DNA from: Ascidia mentula
Taxonomy: Eukaryota; Chordata; Ascidiacea; Phlebobranchia; Ascidiidae
NCBI GenBank assembly: GCA_947561715.1
Contig: OX387203.1
Coordinates: 62,001 to 126,000, forward strand
Reading direction: 5' to 3'
DNA length: 64,000 nucleotides
Under the pieces are notes generated by a model. It did not search any database. It worked only from the letters and a program-made list of their open reading frames with translations, and was not told the DNA's origin. The translations under genes were made by a program, and so were the position numbers. This document shows, piece by piece, positions 20,357 to 32,600 of the stretch. How positions within the stretch are numbered: position 1 is the stretch's first letter; the number at the start of each line of letters is the position of its first letter.

Positions 20357-22631
20357 TCAGCCTGTCTCGAGAATGTCAACAATTATTCTTTCCAAGCTGG
20401 TCTTTTCATGTTGTCGGGTTTCTTCCATCTAAAAAATCAACAATTAAAACCACACGATTTGAGTGCACATAATGGAATCTATCACATCACAAAATCCACA
20501 AAAAAGTCCCACAAACCTGGTTATCTTCAAATGAATAGTTGAGGCGTTCCTGTATGGCATCCTGGATTATCATCAAACTTTCTGTGTCCAACTCAGAAAC
20601 AAGAGATAATGTGGCAGAAAGCAAATTATTCCTTGTCGATTCCTGCAATATATGTTGGTTTATACCCAGTTGGATAAACTCCCCGTTTCAAAGTCACTTT
20701 GCCAGAGTTAAGTTTATCTATGTATGACAAAAGCCATTCTAAACCTTTATCCTTCTGGATTTTTTCGCAACAATTTTCTTCGGAGAAGTGGAAGTCTCGT
20801 ATTTTGCAACAGAAAGTGGTTTCAAGCCAAGTTGGATTCGAAGTTTACTGAAAAATTAAATATTTGAACAGATGCAAACTTTATGTTAAAAAGGATTGAA
20901 GTTGAAAACTTCGTAGTTGGTAAAAGATCTAAAAATAAATTTGAAATTCCTGTTGCTGCCAGGCATAGTGCGATTAAAAATGTACTGATCTTCTGGCATA
21001 AACATACTGTATTCTTACGACGTTTCGTCTGCCATGCGGCCAGACTTGATGAAGTTTTTTTTTTTTATTTTTTTTTAATAATTAAAAATAAATTATCAAT
21101 AAAAGTTTTTCTGAAAATAACCTACTTGGTTTCATCCAATGACATTTGGATTGCTGAGTTGTATGTTTTGTCTTTAGTCATTTTCATGAGATCGTCTTCA
21201 CTCTGCGATGATGTTAGTTGAGTGAAACTTGATGATTCTTGTAGAGTTTTATCAGAAGCTGAACTTGATGATGGCGGATCATCGGGGATTGAACATTGGG
21301 GGGGGGGGTTGCTTTCTTCATTTATTTCTGATGTTTCAGATTCACATGGGACCTTTTCACTGTTTGAAGGATTTAGCAAGGAATGTTTTTCATCATTGTT
21401 TAACTCTATATTGTCTTCGGCAACTCCAGTGGTTTCAACTATGTTTGTGGGCTCTTCAACACCATCTTGTGGTGTACTGACTTGTTTGTTATCTGGTTTG
21501 TTGCCTTCTCCTACATTCTGTTCAACCTCACAATTATCATCAGTATTATTTTCATCTTCAAGAGGAGCAACTTCTCCATCTCCACCACCTCCTCTTTCCT
21601 CAATCGTTATCTCCAAAGCTTTCAAAAGTTCATCTTCTGTAACAACTACACCAAACATTTACCTTATATGGTCAGTGATTATTATTAGAAACTAGTGGAA
21701 TTGTGCAGACGCATGTTTGACAAAATGTGCAGACGCATGTTTGACAAAATGTGCAGACGCATGTTTGACAAAATGTGCAGAGCGCCGTTAGCATAAAATC
21801 ACAACTGTTTACCAAATGTATTATTGAAAGGTTTAAAATACTCAAAAAATGTTAATATTATTTCTGTGTAATGCATATTACATAACTTGACACATAAATA
21901 CAGGAATCCTTACGTTTGTCATCTAGTTTCTGTAGATTTGGAAGAAGCTTTAAAACTGAAAGCCTGTAGATTTCATCTGGAATGTTTTCACAGAAAGGAT
22001 TTCCAGCCAACCAGAGCAACCTGGAGGAGAGCAGAAAAATAACTTCCTTACTTCTTATACATTGCATCAAAAGTGAGACATACTTTAAATTTTTAAGTTC
22101 TTTTAAATGAATCACTTCTTCGACAGATTGGAGTTTGTTTCTTCTTAGGTACAGCTCCCTCAAGTGGACACAACATGAAAACGGAGATAAATTTTCGATT
22201 GAATTCGCACTGAAAAAGTACAATGAACACATAAGCTGACATCATATAAAGTTGCACAAAAAAGATGCATTTAACTTTGCTCCTGAAAGAATTTGGAAAA
22301 AAGTGTTTACCTGAAATTGATCACTTCAACATTTGGAATCTTTTCGAGAACATTAATCTGCAAAACACACAATTATAATCCACTGCAATTTAGCATTTAA
22401 AAATTACATTTAAATTTATTTTTGATAAATACATAGAAACAATTATAACACCAACCTCTGATACGTTAGCTCCCCTGAAAAACAAATATTGGAAATCAGT
22501 ATTGAGACGTTTTGGTAAAACACTACACAACCGCCCAACGCAATAACTTACCAACAATTAAGGTTTTTTACTCCGGATAAATCCTTGGCTCTAGATTTGG
22601 CCAACACTAACTTTTCACTTAAAATCACCAT
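20357..22631 (-). CDS. CFAP410: Cilia and flagella associated protein 410 (C21orf2), with added HIND-like motif
   Basis: Nine exons: 22552-22631, 22456-22474 (19 nt), 22311-22357, 22084-22209, 21914-22020, 21126-21636, 20745-20847, 20517-20642, 20357-20428; 396 residues, all phases join. The protein is a leucine-rich-repeat factor of the ciliary basal region, linked in vertebrates to NEK1 and ciliopathy. The N-terminus matches the family (KSRAKDLSGVKNLNCWGANV), followed by LRRs (LRELYLRRNKLQSV, LLWLAGNPFC) and the LRR cap (YRLSVLKLLPNLQKLDD). The C-terminal helical domain NLLSATLSLVSELDTES matches the conserved end. Between them lies a 170-residue acidic, low-complexity exon, then a short exon completing SLDETNKLRIQLGLKPLSV. 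The human protein is about 256 residues and lacks these inserts. Confidence 0.9.
20745..21150 (-). other. HIND-like Hub1-binding motif across two CFAP410 exons
   Basis: The end of exon 21126-21636 and the start of exon 20745-20847 together encode SLDETNKLRIQLGLKPLSV. This closely resembles the HIND element of SART1/Snu66, which binds the ubiquitin-like protein Hub1/UBL5. The intron falls inside the Asn codon of ETNK, and the phase is exact. A Lys/Arg-rich segment (KKIVAKKSRRIK) follows. Confidence 0.65.
21694..21782. repeat. 24-bp tandem repeat in a CFAP410 intron
   Basis: Three and a half copies of GTGCAGACGCATGTTTGAC plus AAAAT, just upstream (minus sense) of the acidic exon's splice acceptor at 21637. 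Confidence 0.9.
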
Positions 22632-23692
22632 CACACAAATATTACTTCCTAATTCAAAGAAAAGTTTTGGTCGAATTCGACTTGAAAACAACGTTCGTGT
22701 CACCCGGGTTGTCTACGTAAGTGTGTTAAACGAAAACAATCAGTCGCCATTTTTGCTGGATGAGAGAAAAGATTTGCCTATCGAATTTAGCCACTAATTA
22801 ACAACTAACTTTACTAAACAAACTTAAGTAAAACAGGTTTTTCTCCTTATCTTTTTACTGATTAATTTGTTTGTTGTGTATTATTTATATGTAACTTTTC
22901 GTTTTTGTACATGTAGAGCTCATCTTAGATAAAGATGTAGATTGTGTTACCTTTAAATGAAGCGGTTTCCACTATCAGTCGCGAAACTTAAAAATTTTTT
23001 TTTGAGTAATTCGACTTTGTTTTGTGCAATCATGTTAATTTACAAACCACAAATAATTAACCAAATTTGGCAAACCAGATAACGGTTTAAAGGCAACTTC
23101 GATGGGATTCGAACCCTTGACCTTCGCTTCTTTGCCCATAAAAGTCTTTTGGCCAGTTGAAAATTGTAACATGGATATGTATTACTGTTATTACACTTAA
23201 TCAGTGTTACGCCTTGCAAACAGCTTGTCTGACTTACAACTATATAAACGCATTCATTTTACTTATCCACTAATCTCCTACAATACTGAAATTGAATAAA
23301 AATAGTCGAAACTTGGAGCAAGCATCCCCACAGAGCAAGGCCTTTCGGCGGTCCGTTTATTTGCACAGGAACAACAGTGAACACAATATTGCAGACGAAT
23401 ATAATTTTGCTTACTTTGTAAAAGCAAGTAGCACACACATAAGTAAAATCACTTGCAACGAAGTAAAAATATTTGCATGGGTTCTTGATTGTTGTTTAAA
23501 AGTTCTATAAAGTGTGTATTATAAGAGTAGTGATGTTTATAACCTACAAAAATGTGCAAAATGATTGTGACGTCACCATTGTGTTTGCATTATTGGACAC
23601 ACAATGTTTTTGGCAACATTAGATACTAGCACGGCTTGGGACATAGAAAAGCAAACAAGCAACTCTTGAGCAAGTAAATGCGGGAAATCCCC
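22632..23692. other. Intergenic region between CFAP410 and ABCA2
   Basis: No gene supported. A tRNA-related B-box-like stretch on the minus strand lies near 23108-23135 (plus strand GGGATTCGAACCC), probably a SINE remnant. Should contain the CFAP410 promoter and ABCA2 3' UTR. Confidence 0.4.
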
Positions 23693-26600
23693 TCAACAAG
23701 TTGAATCAATAAAGGAAAGTGACTGAAAATTAAAATCCGATGTTGAATTTAGAAGAACTGACATCTGTAGAAACTTACCATCGTTTGGTCGAACGAATAA
23801 AGCGGTTGGGCGTCTTCCACCTCATCAACATTGTCCTCTAGTAACCTTGAACTTTCAGGGGAGCCACGCAAATAGAGGTTACTTTGTGTCGATGAACTTC
23901 TTTGACCTTCTGGAACTGGTTGCGCAATTTTTGATGACATTCTTTTCCTCTGTGACGTAATTAAACATGAATTGTAAATGTTACTAAAACAACTTTGTGT
24001 CCATGCTTCTAGTTTTAGAATACATGTTTCGCTTTTTATTAAAGCATCTTCAGTTCTTATTCAAATAGAATTTATTCAATTTTCTGTCGCTTTTAATCTC
24101 CTCAATATCTTACCACGTAATCAATCAAGCGTGTCCAAGCCGATCTCGGGGAATCCCCTTCAACGTTCCTCTGTTTTTTCGCAAAATTCACGAATACGTC
24201 ATCGAGTGTTGTCTGACTCACGGAGTAATCTTCGATGTTCAGCGAACTTCCATTCTCATCCAAGAATCTGAACACTTGCGCCAGCGAGTGGCCATCCTCA
24301 TTGCACTGGAGCTGTAGCGCCACCTTGTGGTAGTGGTGTTCTTTCACTACCGCTTTAGGGAAAGTCCCCACGAACCGTTCAATGACTTTCTTGGGTTGAT
24401 TCGATCGAAGCTGGGGAAGTCCCCAATTGGGTAAAAATTATTAAATTGTACTCGAAAGTAGTACGTTTTAACCCCTACCGTCAGCATATATCCGTCCCCG
24501 AATTTATTCTTGAGGTGTTGAGTTGATCCCATGCACTCAAACCTCCCGTTAACCATTATTGCCAACTTCGTACAAAGCGCTTCACACTCTTCCATGCTGT
24601 GTGACGTCAGAACCACAGCTCGACCAGATTTGGTGACGTCAAGGATGAGGTCCCATAGAAATCTACGAGCTGCAGGATCCATTCCTGTCATGTGCAGTTG
24701 TGGATAAGAGGAAGGATTATTCACTCATTACGTACGAAAATGGATGAGAGGAAGTTAGAATGGATGAGACTATCTACAATTTCTCAATTACCCACAATTC
24801 ACCTGTTGTCGGTTCATCGAGAAGGACAAGGGATGGATTCCCGACCAACGCGATTGCGACAGACAACTTCCTCTTATTTCCCCCACTTAAATCACATGCT
24901 GGCTTGTCACGATGACGTTCCAAGTCAAGTTTACGAATAGCCCAATCAGCAACCGCCACCTCATCACACCGGGGAATACCTCGCAACCTGAAAACATTGT
25001 TAGTTTGATCTTTAGAATCTTCAGAATTTCCTCCCACGAAGTTTGGAATAAAGCACTTCCAGGTGTAGTTAAAGCATTACAAATCAGCTTAATTAAACCT
25101 GGGAGTTCCCCCGTCCCCCCGTGCTTACCTCGCATAAAGCAGCAAATGCTCCATCGGTGTTAGTTCGTTGAAGAGTGCGTCGAACTGTGGGCAGTAACCG
25201 GTCGTTTGTTGCGCTAGGAGGCGCTCTTGAGCGTTCCCTGCTGACACCAAGTGGCCGTTTATCTTGATCTCTCCGCAACTAACTTCCGTGTCCCCTGAAT
25301 ATCGTGTCAAGGTCAACAGAGAAACCCACTAACGTCATTACCACAAACTTTTAACCGAAACCGACGCAAAATCCGATAAACTTTGAATATTTACAAGGGT
25401 GGCAATCGCGCTTACGGGGAAAACCCCGCCTGGGGGGCCTTCCTTTAAATCGTCGGAATTCTCGAAATAAATTCAGGAAATATTTTGTTATTCAAAGAAT
25501 AAAAACCTGTTATCATGGAAAATGTTGTGGTTTTTCCAGCTCCGTTGACCCCCAATAACCCGAAACATTCACCGCGACCAACCCCGAATGAAAGTTGCTC
25601 AGCAGCCAAGACTTGACCCTGCAAATATGCAAATTATCTAGTTTGCATTTAATAAATAAAAAGTATGCAGATGTGAACTTGCCTGCTTCTTGTTGTAAAC
25701 TTTTGAAACTTTCTTCACGGAAATCAAATCATCGTGATATTCCTCCGCCACTCGATGGCGCTCGTTAGCAACATCCACATCCTCGGGGGATGCAGGGGTT
25801 CTCCTTGGGACACAACTGATGTCCGTGATCCCTTTCCTCTTCAGGAAGAAGTTGACTTGGAAGAGGACGGTGATGATGATCCCGGCAACCCCTTCGATCG
25901 CCATGGCAACCAGTTGCCTAGTGATAAGATCCCATTCGAACGGAGAGCGGACCTTATCGGTTTCGCCGATCTGTTGACAACAATAATAATGATGACCACC
26001 GACCGACACACACGACCTTGAACTGACCTTGTTGTAATAATCGTTCATGAATTCGTTGTAAGTCAACGTCATTAACCCACGGCCCAAGTTAAAGTTGGGA
26101 AAAATAATAAAAATAGATTCCAATTTCCTCCCTAGCGCCATCATGTGGTCGTCGTTACGGAACAGTGACATCATAAAGGTGGTGACGACGGTCGTTATGC
26201 CAACGAAGAGGTTTAGAACGATCATGCACACGTAAGCAGTGGAAGGGACTTCGAAGTAGAACGATGCTGGGTACATGATGGGTGTCATTGACCAACCGTA
26301 CAACAGAAATAATGCAACAACTGCTGCCGCGTTCGGTCCCCTGGTGACGTAATAAACATACGATTATGACGATTACAATCATACGCGTCCCAACTTACAA
26401 TATTTTATTAGTTTAAAGTGGCAATGTTGATAGCTTATCTGGCGACAAGTTATTGTAATTTATGTGGCAACTTTTAACACAAAATATTATCGCCCCGGGT
26501 GGGGTTTGAACCCACGACCTCTGACACAACTAGAAATCACCGATAAGATTCTCACCTTGTGTAAGCGGGAAGGTCGAATATTTGTAGGATTGAGATACAA

Positions 26601-29600
26601 ACGAGTGCTGGGAATAAGTAGTTGAGCATATCCCACATATAGTTGGACAACCAGTAAGTTACTGGACCAGTTCCACTGATAAACTGAAGGTGTTTAGCTC
26701 TGGAGGATTTCTCGGCAACCAGAAATACAAGGAAACTCGCTGGAACGAATGACATCGCGACGATGATGAATATAGCGATGATGACGTCAGTACCAGAGAA
26801 CAGAAAGTCCAATGAAAAAGCACCTGAGAATCAACCGAACATTAAAATCCTGCGTAAAAGGAAATGTCACTAATAGAAATCATGGTGGGCTTGAACAGAA
26901 ATGTGCTTTTATTTGTGATTTAAAAATTATTTAAAAGGTTCCTGATAAAGTCTTGCTGTGTGACAGACGAAACTTCATAAAAATAAAGTTGGTTAATTTA
27001 TTCCAGGAGAGCAGACCTATGGGACTTCAAATGTATTAAAACTGTAAGCATTCCTGGCAGAAAACGTAGAATAATATTTTATTTGCAAGTTGAATAGTTA
27101 CCGTCATAACATAAACAGATTTAACAACAATATTTCCAATCAACCCAATTTAAATTTAATTGTGAAATATTTAGGGTTTCACCGAAAATAAAGATGTGAC
27201 AAACCGGCAGTTTTGTTCATGGGGTGGTTGATGGCGGTGATTCCGTAAGCCGCCGGGTTTCCCATCTCTTTGGGAAGGTTTGCCCGGAAGATGGCGTTGT
27301 TGAGCACGTTTAGATATATTGGCATGGAGTGGTAACCCTGCGTTTAACAGTGATAACCCTGCGTTTAACAGTGATAACCCTGCGTTTAACAGTGATAACC
27401 CTGCGTTTAACGTCGTCAAGATAAAAAGTGAAATATTCCAATAAAGAAGGTCATTGACAAATTTGGAATGTAAGACAAGTTTGTCTTGGAATATGATGTT
27501 ATAGCGACACCCACTCAGTATGAACTGCACATATATACGTTACACAAGCCACCTTATGGTTGTAGAAGATCTGAGCAGAATCTCTGACTGCAAGTTTCCT
27601 CAATGGGGAAGGCCAGCCGGGAAATGATTGGTTGACATTTGAACGGAATTCACCCAATGAGATTGCTCCGTACCGGTGGAGTCGGTAACCCATTGTCGTG
27701 TACATCAGGTATCTCAGGATGGGGTATTTACCCGTGACGTCAAGGAGCCAGTCACCCGTGACGACTTTGTGACCGGGTTTGACGTCAATATTTTCGCGAC
27801 AAATGTAAGTTTTTCCGTCCTTGGAGCACGAACAAATCTCTCCAGGCTTCGTCGGGTCCGATTGTGACGTCACGTTGGTGTAGGGGTTGAAACTCGGGTT
27901 GGGGGGGAGGAACTGGGACATGGGGATTCCCCAGGTGAAGGATGATTGGCAGTAGGGGTCGAAATATTTCGAAATGAGTTTCAGGTTCTCGTCTGCATTC
28001 GTCGTCTGGTTGATGACGTCAAGCTCCAGGTTGAATGACGAATTAAACGGGTGTTTGAGTACGCAAGTGGCCCCGACCCCCGATGCGAGGTTAAAGGTCA
28101 ACTTAATATCGGAGGGGGGCGCGTCCTTCCGGTCAGATTTCGTCACTGGGTACAAAAATCTCTGATCCGTGACGGGGATGAAGTTTCCCTTGGGTTCGGT
28201 GACGTTGTGATATTGTGAGGGGGAAAGGATAAGGGGGGGAGGGTCGCGGGCGGTCGGCATCGACAACGCAACTGTCATCGCTATTATGACGAACAATGCA
28301 GGGAGCATAATTTGGTAAAAAACAGCTTTTCTGTTTCGTTTCGCGTAATGGAAACGTTTCGTCAGCAAACCCTAAACAAAAGGTTTTACATCATCACATG
28401 GTGACGTCATGTTACATCAAATGACGTCATATTGTTACCTGGATAATCCTGATGTTTCTAACACAAGGTGTCAGTTGGTAGCTCCCCCCACCTTCGTTAT
28501 ATTCACTGAGGTTCAGTAACTCTACGTCATCATCTTCAACAGTGATGGGATTTGTTTCCTCACCCACGGTGGCGAATGAGGAATTCCCGAAAACAACATC
28601 CAGCAACTGATCCTCATCCTCAACACGATGTGACGTAACATCGACACTAGCGGCGCTGTTCAGCCACACCAGAGCTTCCTCGGTTTCTGATGTTCCGAGG
28701 CCAGAAGGTTGTGGGTTCAAATCCCGACCGGGGTGAGTTGTTTGTGGGTTTGGAAAAGGTTTAAAGTTTTCATGATATGATGAAGTCGAGGGTTTTTGTG
28801 AATGATCTATCACAGATTCATCATGAACAATATCATCATTCCTCACGGAATGAGGTTCATGATTTCTTCCTTCATGTGAAATAGTGATCATGTTTCTTTC
28901 GTTTGTACCGTGAATTTTGGGATCATGTGAAAGGTTAATCATGGCAACATCATCATGACCATGATACATATGATCGTGATCAGGTGACAAATCAATCATC
29001 GGTTCATCATCCTCATCTATCACGTGACTCGACGGACCAATGAAAGGCGAGCTTGTATTGGATGAGGGACCAGATCGGTCATCCGACCTTAGTTTTTTTG
29101 GGCGATAATTTTCAGAACTTCCTTCACTTTCCCACCTAATCACGTGATATTACGTCAGTGGCAAAATAATGACGTTATCGCCGTCAGTAAATCACAAGTT
29201 AAAATAAACATCCGGGTTATTGTAAAACGAAAATACTTAATCCGGACCTGGACAGGTCGTCTATTTTAAGGAAAACTTCCTCCAATGTTGTGTCACTCAA
29301 TCCATATCCCATGACATCTAGGTCGCTCATCCGATCTGGGAGTTTCTCAAACAATCTTTGAAAACTTCCTTTCTTCGCAGATTCGAACGGAAAGTTGAAA
29401 GATATTTGCGAAGTTGATTGTGACGTAACAATGGCGGATGGAATTTGTTCTTTCACAAACCTGAAAGTTTTAATTGTCAGCAGATTATTTCCACAAATAA
29501 ATCGATTTCAAGAAGTATTTGAGTGATTTTACTTCGTAACTCTGTTCTCTTCTTCTTGTGATGACGTCACCTCCGTGCAGCTCTGTGGAAATTTCTGTAA

Positions 29601-32600
29601 AAAAAACATTCAGGTTTGTTTAAATACAAAACATTAGCAAAGTGAGTCGAAATAGAACAAGGTCCCGCTGAGATTTGAACCCACGACCCTCGTTATTTCG
29701 AACCCATGTTTTGCAAGGGGTTGGGGGATCAAGTTTAAAACTTCGTTTTTAAAGTTTAATTTGAAACGTTTTGACTTCACGCATGAATAAGTCTGACCTT
29801 CTTTATCAGTGTGAGGAGATACCCGTCGCCATAGTTACTTTTAAGAAATAATGAACTTCCGATACATCGAAGCTTTCCGTTGGAAAGTATCGCGATCCGA
29901 TCACCTGAACAACAAAACCAGGTTTCAATAAATATCGCTCAACTAAGTAAAATTGAAATATGGACCAAGTAGATCGGCTTCATCCATGTGATGAGTTGAG
30001 AGCAAGATTGTTCTTCCCCGCTTGTACTTGATGATCAAATCCCAGATGGCCCGACGAGCGTAAGGATCAACTCCCGCCGTCGGCTCATCCAGTATAACTG
30101 TACGCGACCCCCCCACAAACGCTGGAAATAAAATTTCAGTTACCATGACGACCAAGGCGTTGCAAATACTTCTTTATTCGAACTCAAACGTCAGAATTGG
30201 TTACCAATAGCAACGGACAATTTCCTCTTCATTCCCCCAGAGAGAGTTTGAACTTTGCATGACCTTTTGACCTCTAACCCGATATCTTTAAGAAATTGAT
30301 CCATTTCATCAGCAATCATGTTGGCTGGAACTCCCTGGGGGAAAAATAATTAAACACCTTCAAGTTTGCAACAAATCCGGACCCACTGGGTGTAGAAAAT
30401 GACTTTGTTGCCCTTGATTTATACACATGTGCAGATGGATTCTTATTATTACGTCACAAGCTTGAACACAGCCGCTTTGTCTGACGTAGCGCATTACCAC
30501 CGTGGAGGGGAACCACCTTCTATGAGACGATCCGAATCTCAACTTCCGGCGTAAATTTTTCATTCAAATCTCGGTCACAAAAGTTCAACGAACTCTTGAC
30601 AGTGTTTTGGCGATGACCAGACAAACTACCTCATTACAAGGTCACAGTAGAGGTCAAACCCGAGCACATATTCATGCTTGTTATTTCAATTTTGTGTTAA
30701 ATTTCAAACTATCGATAGAGGGGAAGTACCTTGAGACGGGCATAGAACCACAGATGTTCTTCAACAGTTAAGACGTCGAACAGGACGTTATGCTGGGGGC
30801 ACATTCCCAAGCTTTTGCGAATATCCAACATTTCAGATCGGATATCGTGTCCATATATGAGGGCTGTGCCAGAGGTTGGTGGAATCAAACCTAAAAAAAA
30901 AATTTATTTTTTGCATGTTTTGAAAACAAATAAAAGCAATGAAATGACTCTGGATTTGAAAATCTTTCTGGCTTTTCAGCAGACAAAGCAATATTTTTGG
31001 AGCAAAAAGAAACAGCAATTTTTCAAAATGTTTACAAACTTAACCAGTCAACATGGACATTGTTGTTGTTTTTCCTGCTCCATTATGACCGAGGAATGAA
31101 GTTATTTGATTCTCGTACAAACTCAGAGATAATTTATCGACCGCTTTCCTCTTTCCTCTCTTGTATTTCTAATGTCAATAAAATATTTTGATTTTTCTTA
31201 TATTTAGTTGGTAACAATACGTATTTGAGATGGGTTTTGTGCCAATAACAGGGGTTTTCAACCACTAGTTGATCAAGATTGACCAAGAAGGGTCAGGAAT
31301 ATTCGACACATGATATCCTTAACAAATTTTTTTGTATGAACCAGATTCTTTGACACCAAAGTAACTAAAATCCTTTCAACCAACAAACTTACAACAATTG
31401 GTTGAAATTATTTTATTCAACAAACTTCAAACCTTGGTAAGTTTTTGGATTTTTACTCCAACTCTTAAGTTGTCGGGAGGAACCTCAACGAGAGACTCAT
31501 CGTCAGAGTCCAGAGGAACATAATCATCAACGTTGCCATGACGATTCAACCACCATCGCCATGGTTTCCAACAACAATCACTGTCTGTAGCACCATGTCC
31601 GAGCCAGTATGACTACGATACAACTTCAAGTTAAAATTCAACAATTCCCACCCACAAGTTTACCTCGGTAAAGGGGAAGTACCACGGTCGAGGTAAGCCG
31701 TATTGTCCAGGGAACACAGCATCGATGTACCACGTCAAAATAACATACACAAATATATCAGCCAGTAACATGTACATTGCCTGTTACATATAGAAAACAA
31801 ACAGGTGACAAGAGAACAATTTGTTTTGTAATATGAAATTCTTACTTGAAACAAACTAAACGTGTCCCCTTCAACTGGGGTCAGAGCAAGATTGTTCCAT
31901 TGAATTCCATAACCAGATAATTCGTACATCGCAAAATATTTTGCTCCAAGCCCAAAAGCTGTTGTTGATAAAAGTGACTGAAACAAATGAGACGATAACA
32001 GAATAAATCAAAATATTATGATCTGGAATTTAAAGAATAACATTTATGCCAAATTGAGGAAAAACACAAGGTTTATAAAATTATCAGGTTTAAGTTTTTG
32101 ATATCTTAATAATTCCACTTAATACAGGAGAGTTAAAACCCACTCCACATATCTTGGCTGACACAGGGATCGTCTCGTGAAGTAGGAATTCTTGTATTGT
32201 CATGTAAGCAAATGGGAGGTATGTCATGAAGTAGATAATCCCGCTACACGCTGACGCTACTTTTGCTTTCGAGAAGAAAACGCTCAGGAGGAAACTGAAA
32301 AAATTTAATCACAAACTTTCAAGGTTTTATGAAGTCTTTAATATTTTTACATTTTGAAAAATTGATCAAATAAATTTTTTCAATATCATGAAATGGAACT
32401 TACCAGAACATGATTGTGGCAGCGGCGTAAAGTGAAAAAAACAACCAAATTATGAAAAGATTACTGTTCCCCAGCACATTCCCATACTTCAGTGTGAGAG
32501 CTATAACTGTTACAGAAACTTGAAGTTGTAGAAATGATGAAATGAACCAAGCTAGAAGATGGACTCCATTTGATAAACCCATTATTTTCATCACCTTGGA

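Noticed and set aside
20883..21221. Plus-strand ORF of 112 residues
   Set aside because: Overlaps an intron and the end of a well-supported minus-strand CFAP410 exon; contains poly(T)-encoded Phe runs; shadow frame.
24056..24071. A functional SL RNA gene
   Set aside because: The 16-mer is followed by AACTG rather than a GT donor and by no Sm site; only the leader word is present.
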